Below are positions 6,005 through 11,380 of a stretch of DNA of 11,380 nt, piece after piece. Where the stretch lies: contig CABRGB010000055.1 of NCBI GenBank assembly GCA_902470345.1, forward strand, positions 1 through 11,380, written 5' to 3'. Both the position numbers and the translations under genes were made by a program. The notes below the pieces were generated by a model that saw only the letters and a list, made by a program, of their open reading frames with translations, was not told the DNA's origin and made no database searches. The DNA is from an uncultured Collinsella sp. (GTDB lineage: Bacteria > Actinomycetota > Coriobacteriia > Coriobacteriales > Coriobacteriaceae). Each line of letters opens with the position of its first letter. Position 1 is the stretch's first letter.

Positions 6005-6982
6005 ATGTACCAGACGCGTAAGATCGGTGTGGTCGGCCAGGGCCACGTAGGAGCACATGTCGCCAACAGCCTGCTTATGCAGGGCATTGCCGACGAGCTG
6101 TACCTGTGTGATATCAACGAGGCCAAGGTGACGTCCGAGGTCCAGGACCTGCGCGACTCCCTTTCGTTTGTCCCGTATAACACCAAGATCGTCAACTGCT
6201 ACGACCACTACGAGGAGCTGGCCTGCTGCGACGTCATCGTCAACGCCGCCGGCAAGGTCGCGCTGGCCGCCGGCAACCGCGACGGCGAGCTGTTCTTTAC
6301 CACCGACGCCGCCCGCACCTTTGCCAAACGCATCGTCGACGCCGGCTTTGACGGCATCTTCGTGAGCATCTCCAACCCCTGCGACGTCGTGTGCACCGAG
6401 CTGTGGCACCTGACCGGCTACGATCCCAAGAAGATCATCGGCTCGGGCTGCGGCCTGGACTCCGCCCGCCTGCGCACCGAGATCTCCAAGAAGGTCGGCG
6501 TGAGCCCCAAGTCCATCGACGCCTACATGATCGGCGAGCACGGCTTTAGCCAGCTTGCCGCCTTTAAGGCCGCGACCATCGCCGGCAAGAGCCTCAACGA
6601 GCTTCAGGCCGAAAACCCCGACAAGTACGCCTTTGACCACATGGAGGTCGAGGAGCTCGCGCGCAAGGGCGGCTACGTAACCTACCAGGGCAAGCAGTGC
6701 ACCGAGTACGCCGTCGCCAACTCCGCCGCGCGCGTCTGCGCCGCCGTGCTTCACAACGAGCACGCCGTGCTTTCCGCCTCCACGCTTATGACCGGCCAGT
6801 ATGGCGAGGAGGGCATCTTCACATCCCTGCCGTGCGTGATCGGCGCCGAGGGCGTCGAGGAGGTCTACACGCTCGACCTGTCCGAGTACGAGCTCGAGGG
6901 CTTCCACAAGAGCTGCCAGCACATCCGCGACAACATTGCCCAGCTCGACTGGTGGGACGCCGAGGCCTACGACGCAAAGTAG
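6005..6982 (+). CDS. NAD-dependent L-2-hydroxyacid dehydrogenase (L-lactate / L-2-hydroxyisocaproate dehydrogenase family)
   Basis: A 325-residue cytoplasmic oxidoreductase interconverting 2-oxo and L-2-hydroxy acids with NAD(H). Seen: Rossmann GQGHVGAHVA at the N-terminus; acidic residue of the NAD ribose site in LYLCDINE; catalytic Asp/Arg in GLDSARLR; catalytic His in GEHGFSQ; substrate-guanidinium Arg in AAGNRDGE. Alignment by eye over AAGKVALAAGNR places Ala at the canonical Gln102 that selects lactate/pyruvate. The C-terminal half (EELARKGG, YAVANSAARV, PCVIGAEGV) recalls L-2-hydroxyisocaproate dehydrogenases. So a branched or larger substrate is likely; the usual automatic label is L-lactate dehydrogenase. 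AAAGGA lies 7 bases before the ATG at 6005; an in-frame ATG at 5966 overlaps the -10 hexamer and is unlikely. It ends in a strong terminator. Confidence 0.88.
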   Translation: MYQTRKIGVVGQGHVGAHVANSLLMQGIADELYLCDINEAKVTSEVQDLRDSLSFVPYNTKIVNCYDHYEELACCDVIVNAAGKVALAAGNRDGELFFTTDAARTFAKRIVDAGFDGIFVSISNPCDVVCTELWHLTGYDPKKIIGSGCGLDSARLRTEISKKVGVSPKSIDAYMIGEHGFSQLAAFKAATIAGKSLNELQAENPDKYAFDHMEVEELARKGGYVTYQGKQCTEYAVANSAARVCAAVLHNEHAVLSASTLMTGQYGEEGIFTSLPCVIGAEGVEEVYTLDLSEYELEGFHKSCQHIRDNIAQLDWWDAEAYDAK

Positions 6983-7023
6983 GCCGCTGGCTGCCGCAAC
7001 TTTGCGAATCTAAGCGCGATACC

Positions 7024-7064
7024 AAGCGGGCCGCGCCGGAAATCCCCGGCGCGGCCCGCTTTTT
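7024..7064 (+). terminator. Strong intrinsic terminator of the dehydrogenase gene
   Basis: AAGCGGGCCGCGCCGG (7024-7039), loop AAATCC, CCGGCGCGGCCCGCTT (7046-7061), then a T-run. The stem is perfect for 16 bp. It lies between convergent genes; the minus-strand side lacks a T-run, so it mainly serves the plus-strand gene. Confidence 0.93.
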
Positions 7065-7112
7065 ACGCACGCTGTTCACTTGCGAATCGAAGGTGAATGC
7101 TTTTCCCGTTAC

Positions 7113-8081
7113 TTAGTACTGCTCGATGCCCATGTAGCGACGGACCTCGGGGCTGTGGTCGAAGACCTTGCCGCGGGCGGCGCGCAGCTCGCAGCTCATG
7201 TTGTAGAAGAAGATCGGCTCCAGGTACGAACGCACGCTGGCAGGCACGTCGCCCACACCGTACTCAAGCGCGTCGAGCACCATAATCGTATCGGTGTGCG
7301 TGTTGAGGAACGCAAGGGCGCGCTCCTCCATGGGGCGGCACTCGCCCGCGCCAAGCTGCACAAAGTAGAACACGCCGGGCTCGGTGGCCTCGAAGGGGCC
7401 GTGGAAGTACTCGCCGGAGTGGATGTAGCAGCAGTGCTGCCACTGCATCTCCATGAGCGAACAGATGGCCATGGCGTAGGTCTGGCTAAAGTTGGGGCCG
7501 GAGCCCAGGATATAGAAGAACTTGTGCTGCTGGCAGAGCTCGGCAAAGCGGGCGCCCAGCTCGGCGTTGACCTTCTCGCGGGCAGCGGGCAGCAGCGCAT
7601 CCATCTGCTTGAGGCCCTCGTACATGTCGGCGAGTGCCTCGTAGCCTTCCTGCTGGTCGAGCAGCTCGGCGGCGATCAGAGCGCCGATACCCTGAGGCAC
7701 CTCGGCCTGCGGCACGCCCTCGCCCCAGGGGTAGACCCAGGTGGTCCACTTGCCGTTGTCGATCTTGGAGCCCTCGCAGTCGGTCATGGCGACGACCTCG
7801 GCACCGGCGGCCAGCGCCATCTCGCAGCCGTCGACGACCTCCTGCGTGTTGCCGCTGTGGCTGCAGGCGATGACGAGCGACTTCTCGCCAAGACTCTTGG
7901 GAGCCATCAGGCAAAACTCGCGTGCCGTGTAGACCGTCGAGGTAAACGTGGTGGCCTCGCGCTTGAGCAGCTCGTTGGCCGGCATCAGGTCGATCATCGA
8001 ACCGCCACAGGCGATCCAAAAGACGTTCTCAATCTTGCCCTTGCGCTCGATGATTTCCTGAACCAGATCATGTGCGTTCAT
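7113..8081 (-). CDS. SIS-domain sugar-amine deglycase/isomerase, FrlB-like
   Basis: A 322-residue protein with two SIS (phosphosugar isomerase) domains. N-terminal SIS: FWIACGGSMIDL then CSHSGNTQEV (phosphate-binding Ser/Thr at 75-79). C-terminal SIS: FYILGSGPNF (about 189-198) and HSGEYFHGPFE (221-231), where the family's catalytic Glu is expected. The C-terminus SPEVRRYMGIEQY matches the FrlB end. FrlB-type enzymes split fructosamine (Amadori) 6-phosphates such as fructoselysine-6-P to glucose-6-P and the amine; related proteins act on other 6-phosphosugar amines. I do not see a transporter or the kinase partner (FrlD) in this window, so the exact substrate is open. AAGGAGG lies 9 bases before the ATG. 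The gntR/UTRA gene directly upstream on the same strand is its probable regulator. Confidence 0.85.
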   Translation of the reverse strand: MNAHDLVQEIIERKGKIENVFWIACGGSMIDLMPANELLKREATTFTSTVYTAREFCLMAPKSLGEKSLVIACSHSGNTQEVVDGCEMALAAGAEVVAMTDCEGSKIDNGKWTTWVYPWGEGVPQAEVPQGIGALIAAELLDQQEGYEALADMYEGLKQMDALLPAAREKVNAELGARFAELCQQHKFFYILGSGPNFSQTYAMAICSLMEMQWQHCCYIHSGEYFHGPFEATEPGVFYFVQLGAGECRPMEERALAFLNTHTDTIMVLDALEYGVGDVPASVRSYLEPIFFYNMSCELRAARGKVFDHSPEVRRYMGIEQY

Positions 8082-8113
8082 CCTGATGTTCCTCCTTGTG
8101 GGGCGGCTTTGAG

Positions 8114-8138
8114 CGACGGCAGCTCGTACCTGCTGTCG
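8114..8138 (-). other. Hairpin in the SIS gene leader
   Basis: CGAC-a-GCAG, loop of 7, CTGC-c-GTCG on the minus strand (8 pairs with one internal mismatch), about 35 bases before the start codon and just beside the repeat site at 8135-8155. Confidence 0.35.
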
Positions 8139-8155
8139 TTCTATGTTGTCCTATT
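8135..8155. promoter_or_regulatory. Tandem 10-bp repeat site 1 at the SIS gene promoter
   Basis: GTCGTTCTAT directly followed by GTTGTCCTAT, two degenerate copies of the 10-mer seen exactly at 8197-8217. It overlaps the -10 / start region, a position fitting a repressor. The encoded GntR/UTRA protein is the likely ligand-responsive binder. Confidence 0.5.
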
Positions 8156-8182
8156 TATAACACGCACGGCAACGCCCGTGAA
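8154..8182 (-). promoter_or_regulatory. Promoter of the SIS gene
   Basis: On the minus strand TTCACG (8182-8177), 17-bp spacer, TATAAA (8159-8154): four and five of six matches to the consensus. The -35 lies in a GTGAA-gtcat-TTCAC inverted repeat (8178-8192), a second operator candidate. Confidence 0.6.
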
Positions 8183-8196
8183 GTCATTTCACCAAA

Positions 8197-8217
8197 GTTG
8201 TTCTATGTTGTTCTATC
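8197..8217. promoter_or_regulatory. Tandem 10-bp repeat site 2 upstream of the SIS gene
   Basis: GTTGTTCTAT occurs twice in exact tandem, then C. It lies 62 bp from site 1 (equal register, about six helical turns), upstream of the -35. Together with site 1 this suggests cooperative or looping control. Confidence 0.55.
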
Positions 8218-8225
8218 TGTGGACG

Positions 8226-8981
8226 TTAGATGTCGAAGACGTAGCGCGAGCCCACGATCTTTTGGCGGCCGAGCAGTAGAGGGCGCCCGCCGGCGTCGGT
8301 AAAGTACGCCTCCATATAGAAGAGCGGCTCGCCGACCGGCACCTCCAGCAGTGGGGCCGCTTGAGCATCGGCAAGCGCAATCTCCACGGTGCAGGGGTCG
8401 GACTTGAGCGGCGCGCGACCCGAATGCTCGGCAACGAGTGCAAAGATGGAATTGTCCGTGAGGTCCTTGTCGGCAAGCGTCTGCAGATAGGGATGGTCGG
8501 CGAGCACAAAGGTGTTGTTCTCAAGCATGACAGGGATGCCGTCGGCTGTGCGCACGCGTTCGACCACGATAAGCTCGCAGCCGGGCTCCACCCCAAAAAA
8601 CGCCGCGTCCTCGCGCGTCGCCGCAACCACCGTGCGCGATACCAGGCGCGCACCCGGCACCATGTCGTTGGCAGCGCAACCCTCGGAAAAGCTCTGAACG
8701 TCACCCTTCTGGACAATCTTGCGCTTGAGCTTGGGCGCGCACACGAACGTGCCCCTCCCCTGCTGGCGGTTGAGATACCCCGCGCGCGACAGCTCCTCGA
8801 TGGCGCGGCGCACGGTGATGCGTCCCACGCCGTAGTACTTCGCGAGCTCCATCTCGGAAGGAATGCGCGAGCCGGATGCGTACACGCCACGCGCGATCTC
8901 GCCCTTTAGGTCGTCCATAACCTGCTGGTACAGCGGCACAGCGGACACCTCAGTGCGCTCGGTTTTATCGTCGGATGCCAT
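8226..8981 (-). CDS. GntR-family transcriptional regulator with UTRA domain
   Basis: A 251-residue repressor or regulator of the HutC subfamily. N-terminal winged helix (about 15-80): PLYQQVMDDLKGEI, SEMELAKYYGVGRITVRRAIEEL, GYLNRQQGRGTFV. The UTRA ligand-binding domain (about 95-250) ends in GSRYVFDI. UTRA regulators sense sugar phosphates, amino acids or similar small molecules. The start at 8981 is only 2 bases past the recQ stop, so it is probably co-transcribed with and translationally coupled to recQ; the intergenic region ahead of the SIS gene holds repeat sites it may bind. A second protein with the same C-terminal pattern ends at 11325. The ligand is unknown; a phosphorylated Amadori compound is a reasonable guess from the neighbour. 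Confidence 0.9.
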   Translation of the reverse strand: MASDDKTERTEVSAVPLYQQVMDDLKGEIARGVYASGSRIPSEMELAKYYGVGRITVRRAIEELSRAGYLNRQQGRGTFVCAPKLKRKIVQKGDVQSFSEGCAANDMVPGARLVSRTVVAATREDAAFFGVEPGCELIVVERVRTADGIPVMLENNTFVLADHPYLQTLADKDLTDNSIFALVAEHSGRAPLKSDPCTVEIALADAQAAPLLEVPVGEPLFYMEAYFTDAGGRPLLLGRQKIVGSRYVFDI

Positions 8982-8983
8982 CG

Positions 8984-10963
8984 TTATGCCCCATTCCGTG
9001 CATGCTCGGACTCAAACTCTTCAATCGCCGCCATAAACTGCTCGCCAAAGGCGTCGGCCTTTTTCTCGCCGATGCCGTTGACCTGGATAAGCTCGTCGCG
9101 CGTCTGTGGGCGTAGGCGGCACAGGCCGCGCAGAGCCTTGTCGGAAAAGACCATGTACGGCGCCATCTCCAGCTCCGTCGAGATCTCCTTGCGCAGGGCA
9201 CGCAGGCGCTCGAACAGCTCGGCATCGTCACCCACGCGCGGGCGCTGATCCAGCTCGGCCTCCTCGCGCAGCAGATCCACCGCACGGCGGGCGCGGGCCG
9301 AGGCCTTGCGCTTGGACGCGCGACGCTTAACGGTAAAGGCAAACGCCTCGTCCTCGACCTCGCCAGCGCGCGGGCCAAGCCCCACGACCGGGTACTGCCC
9401 CTGCGAGGTGGCCAAATAACCGCGACCGCACAGCTGGCCGATGATGTCCTTGATGCGCCCGACCGATTCACTCGACAGCTCACCGTAGCCGCGGTCCTCG
9501 TCCAGATGCATCTGGCGAATGCGCTCGGCGTTACCGCCATGAAGCACGTCGGCGATAAGCGATTTGCCAAAGCGCATGGGGCGCGTGGCCACATAGCGCA
9601 CGGCGGCGCGAGCCATATCGGTGACGTCCTCGACCTCGAACTGCGTGAGGCAGTTGCTGCAGTTGCCGCAGCCCTCGGCATCGTCCGTGGCGGCACTGCC
9701 CGTACCAGCCGCGGCATGCCCGGCCGCGGCCTCGTCGCCAAAGTAGCGCAGCATGTATTCGCGCAGGCAGCCGGTGGTATTGCAGTAGCCCTCCATCTGG
9801 CTGAGCAGACGATATCGGTTCTGGAGCGCCCACGCGCGCTGCTCGTCGTCGAGCGCCTCATCGGCAGCATCGCCGCGGTCGATCAGAAAGCGGCGCATAC
9901 GGAAATCGTTGCCGTTCCACAGCAAATGGCAGCTGGCCGGGTCGCCATCGCGGCCGGCGCGGCCCGCCTCCTGGTAGTAGGCCTCGATGCTCTCGGGCAC
10001 GTTGTTATGAATCACGTAGCGCACGTTGGGCTTGTCGATGCCCATGCCAAAGGCGTTGGTGGCAACCATCACCTGGATATCGTCGTCGATAAAGGCGCGC
10101 TGGCTTTGGCGACGGGCGTCGTTGCCCATGCCGGCATGGTAGCGGCCAACGCGAATGCCGCTGGGGCCCAGCGCCTCGGCAAGCTCGCCCGCCAGCGCGT
10201 CGACCGTCTTGCGGGTCGAGCAATACACGATGCCGCTCTCGCTCGAATGCGCAATCACGTAGTCGCGCACCCACGCGGTCTTGGCCTTGTCGCCCATCTC
10301 CTCGCAACCAAAGTAGAGGTTCTTGCGATCAAAACCCGTCACCACCGTCGCGGGGTTTTGCAGGCCGAGCATCTGCTGAATATCCGCGCGCACGCGCTCG
10401 GTCGCCGTGGCGGTAAACGCCGCCACGATGGGGCGCTGCGGCAGGGAATCGATGAACTCACGAATCTGCAGATAGGCGGGGCGGAAATCCTGGCCCCATT
10501 GGCTCACGCAGTGGGCCTCGTCAATGGCCACGAGCGGCACGCCAATGCCGCCGTCCGCCGCGGCCTCCCGCGCAAAGGCCAAAAAACGCGGCTCGAGCAA
10601 GCGCTCGGGCGCCACGTACATAAGCTGGTAGCGGCCCTCGCGCGCCCGCTTGAGCACGGTGTTTTGCTGGGCCGGAGTAAGGCTGGAGTTGAGATAGCTG
10701 GGTCGCGCACCCGCCGCGAGCAACGCACGGGTCTGGTCCTCCATAAGCGACAGCAGCGGACTCACCACAAAGGTGATGCCGGGCAGCATGAGCGCGGGCA
10801 CCTGGTAGCAAATGGACTTGCCGGCGCCCGTGGGCATAACACCCAGCGCATCGCGACCGGCAAGAATCGCATCGACCATGCGGTCCTGCCCCGGGCGAAA
10901 CGAGGTGTAGCCAAAATAGGCGCCGAGCGTGTCGAGCGCCATCTGCTGCATGCTATCGGTCAT
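8984..10963 (-). CDS. recQ: ATP-dependent DNA helicase RecQ
   Basis: A 659-residue 3'-5' superfamily 2 helicase for recombination and repair of stalled forks. Motifs in order: Walker A PTGAGKS (44-50), DEAH (148-151) with HCVSQWGQDFRP, TATATERV (motif III), YCSTRK (motif IV), MATNAFGMGIDK-type motif V near 300-311, EAGRAGRDG (motif VI, 332-340). The RQC zinc site uses Cys399 (in GCLREYML) and CGNCSNC (432-438). An Ala/Gly-rich insert of about 20 residues separates these cysteines, longer than usual. A C-terminal HRDC domain (about 580-650, LRLRP...NGIGEKK type) is present. The ATG at 10963 follows AGGAAA. The length fits RecQ with an HRDC domain. Confidence 0.97.
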   Translation of the reverse strand: MTDSMQQMALDTLGAYFGYTSFRPGQDRMVDAILAGRDALGVMPTGAGKSICYQVPALMLPGITFVVSPLLSLMEDQTRALLAAGARPSYLNSSLTPAQQNTVLKRAREGRYQLMYVAPERLLEPRFLAFAREAAADGGIGVPLVAIDEAHCVSQWGQDFRPAYLQIREFIDSLPQRPIVAAFTATATERVRADIQQMLGLQNPATVVTGFDRKNLYFGCEEMGDKAKTAWVRDYVIAHSSESGIVYCSTRKTVDALAGELAEALGPSGIRVGRYHAGMGNDARRQSQRAFIDDDIQVMVATNAFGMGIDKPNVRYVIHNNVPESIEAYYQEAGRAGRDGDPASCHLLWNGNDFRMRRFLIDRGDAADEALDDEQRAWALQNRYRLLSQMEGYCNTTGCLREYMLRYFGDEAAAGHAAAGTGSAATDDAEGCGNCSNCLTQFEVEDVTDMARAAVRYVATRPMRFGKSLIADVLHGGNAERIRQMHLDEDRGYGELSSESVGRIKDIIGQLCGRGYLATSQGQYPVVGLGPRAGEVEDEAFAFTVKRRASKRKASARARRAVDLLREEAELDQRPRVGDDAELFERLRALRKEISTELEMAPYMVFSDKALRGLCRLRPQTRDELIQVNGIGEKKADAFGEQFMAAIEEFESEHARNGA

Positions 10964-10994
10964 GGTTTCCTAACGTTCAAGTCATCTGCCGCCG

Positions 10995-11023
10995 ATTATA
11001 CGCCGCCACGCGGACAGCAGCAC
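10995..11023 (-). promoter_or_regulatory. Promoter of recQ (and gntR)
   Basis: A perfect TATAAT on the minus strand (plus ATTATA 10995-11000) with the -35 region GTGCTG at 17-bp spacing, which is poor. The predicted leader is about 25 bases before the ATG at 10963. Confidence 0.5.
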
Positions 11024-11070
11024 ACGGCCGCCGCCCAGACTAGTCGTTTAAGAACGCCCCCAACGGCTAA

Positions 11071-11118
11071 GGAGTGTCCCCAGGTGCCGGCAGAAGAGGA
11101 ACGTCTCCAAGTGCCGGC
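11071..11118. repeat. Two direct copies of a GTGCCGGC-ended 21-mer
   Basis: GGAGTGTCCCCAGGTGCCGGC at 11071-11091 begins the pair, shown here in two parts: GGAGTGTCCC and CAGGTGCCGGC. The second copy at 11098-11118 reads GGAACGTCTC then CAAGTGCCGGC; period 27 bases. A more degenerate unit may precede at 11051. No function is known. Confidence 0.55.
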
Positions 11119-11181
11119 CCATCAACGCCGATGTTTTATCTCTTGACAAGCACGGAAACGTCGCTGGTTGAGCATAAGTCA

Positions 11182-11288
11182 GCGAAAACGCCCCTAAGCG
11201 AGCAAGGTGACGTGAAAGAGGAGGGAAGCGTACTTCGGTACGCGACCGACGATTGAACGTCAGATTGCCGCTTAGGAGCGTTTGCAGC
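11182..11288 (+). ncRNA. Candidate structured RNA / large inverted repeat (unclassified)
   Basis: Outer arms at 11182-11212 and 11258-11288 are a long imperfect inverted repeat around ACGCcCCTAAGCG / CGCTTAGGaGCGT. Inside is a perfect hairpin GCGTAC-TTCG-GTACGC (11228-11243). On the plus strand this is the very stable C(UUCG)G tetraloop, which favours plus-strand transcription. A TTGACA hexamer lies at 11143-11148 but with no good -10 at normal spacing. It could equally be a dispersed repeat; I cannot assign an Rfam family. Confidence 0.4.
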
Positions 11289-11296
11289 GTCGAGCC

Positions 11297-11324
11297 GTTG
11301 CGCGGTTTGGTAAAACCGCGCAAC
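11297..11324. other. Perfect 12-bp hairpin after the stop of the partial regulator gene
   Basis: GTTGCGCGGTTT-ggta-AAACCGCGCAAC, with its end immediately abutting the stop codon at 11325-11327. Neither strand has a following T-run, so it is a terminator only in a broad sense. Confidence 0.45.
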
Positions 11325-11380
11325 TTACATGACCATAACGTAGCGCGATCCCACGTAGTACTGCTTACCCATCAGGACCG
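11325..11380 (-). CDS. GntR/UTRA-type regulator, C-terminal end (partial)
   Basis: Only the last 17 residues (VLMGKQYYVGSRYVMVM, then TAA) are inside the window; the rest lies beyond 11380. The VGSRYV ending and the preceding LMGKQ match the last residues of the complete gntR at 8226 (LLGRQKIVGSRYVFDI). The gene ends next to the recQ upstream region, so two similar regulators flank recQ. The call rests on a short fragment. Confidence 0.6.
   Translation of the reverse strand, partial: VLMGKQYYVGSRYVMVM

Larger units (their letters stand above)
10964..11324. other. Gene-free region upstream of recQ
   Basis: About 360 bases with no supportable gene. It holds the recQ promoter (10995-11023), a pair of GTGCCGGC direct repeats (11071-11118), a large nested inverted repeat (11182-11288) and a perfect hairpin (11297-11324). 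Confidence 0.7.

Noticed and set aside
5939..6922. Long minus-strand open frame opposite the dehydrogenase gene
   Set aside because: Antisense shadow with low-complexity Gly/Val/Asp repeats; the plus strand encodes a complete enzyme.
7080..8279. Long plus-strand open frame opposite the SIS gene
   Set aside because: It is the mirror of a well-supported minus-strand gene in GC-rich DNA; composition is Leu/Val/His/Arg-rich with no family pattern and no ribosome site.
9506..11146. 546-codon plus-strand open frame opposite recQ
   Set aside because: Antisense shadow of recQ caused by codon bias; no recognisable domain.
11074..11256. 60-codon plus-strand frame upstream of recQ
   Set aside because: It runs through repeats and the inverted-repeat element, has no ribosome site and no domain.
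11297..11324. Classical intrinsic terminator for the partial regulator gene
   Set aside because: The stem is perfect, but there is no T-run on either strand, so it is listed only as a hairpin.

Overview
The window looks like a chromosomal stretch from a GC-rich actinobacterium of the gut class Coriobacteriia, most likely Collinsella or a close relative. This is an inference from gene content: a MetA-type homoserine acyltransferase, an L-2-hydroxyacid dehydrogenase, a FrlB-like SIS-domain deglycase, GntR/UTRA regulators, and many short palindromic intergenic repeats. There is no rRNA, tRNA, CRISPR array or complete insertion sequence.

Layout. Positions 88-1743 (-): a zinc-ribbon, single-pass membrane protein with an EF-hand-like loop, leucine-rich repeats and YD-type repeats. 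Positions 1965-2550 (+): a HicA/HicB toxin-antitoxin pair with overlapping genes and a perfect inverted repeat at its promoter. Positions 2697-3293 (+): 5-formyltetrahydrofolate cyclo-ligase. Positions 3461-4423 (-): a protein with an AbiEi-like N-terminus and a PD-(D/E)XK-like C-terminus, lying between two copies of a 119-bp hairpin-bearing repeat (3318-3436 and 4719-4837). Positions 4867-5793 (-): metA, predicted acetyl-specific. Positions 6005-6982 (+): an L-lactate / L-2-hydroxyisocaproate dehydrogenase family enzyme with a strong terminator. Positions 7113-8081 (-): a FrlB-like SIS protein, with a promoter carrying tandem 10-bp repeats. Positions 8226-10963 (-): gntR and recQ, two bases apart. 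Positions 11325-11380 (-): the last 17 codons of a second GntR/UTRA-like gene.

How the parts fit together. The housekeeping genes (folate salvage, methionine synthesis, fermentative hydroxyacid metabolism, DNA repair) are interspersed with accessory genes (YD protein, hicAB, AbiEi-like). Short palindromic repeats lie next to these accessory genes. The GntR/UTRA regulator, encoded directly upstream of the SIS gene on the same strand, is the natural candidate regulator of that sugar-amine gene.

The most unusual non-coding signals are the paired 119-bp repeats, which contain DnaA-box-like octamers; a roughly 107-nt nested inverted repeat with a cUUCGg hairpin (11182-11288); a dispersed palindromic element in the first 2.7 kb; and an ATAGAAC-type repeat shared by the hicA and SIS upstream regions.
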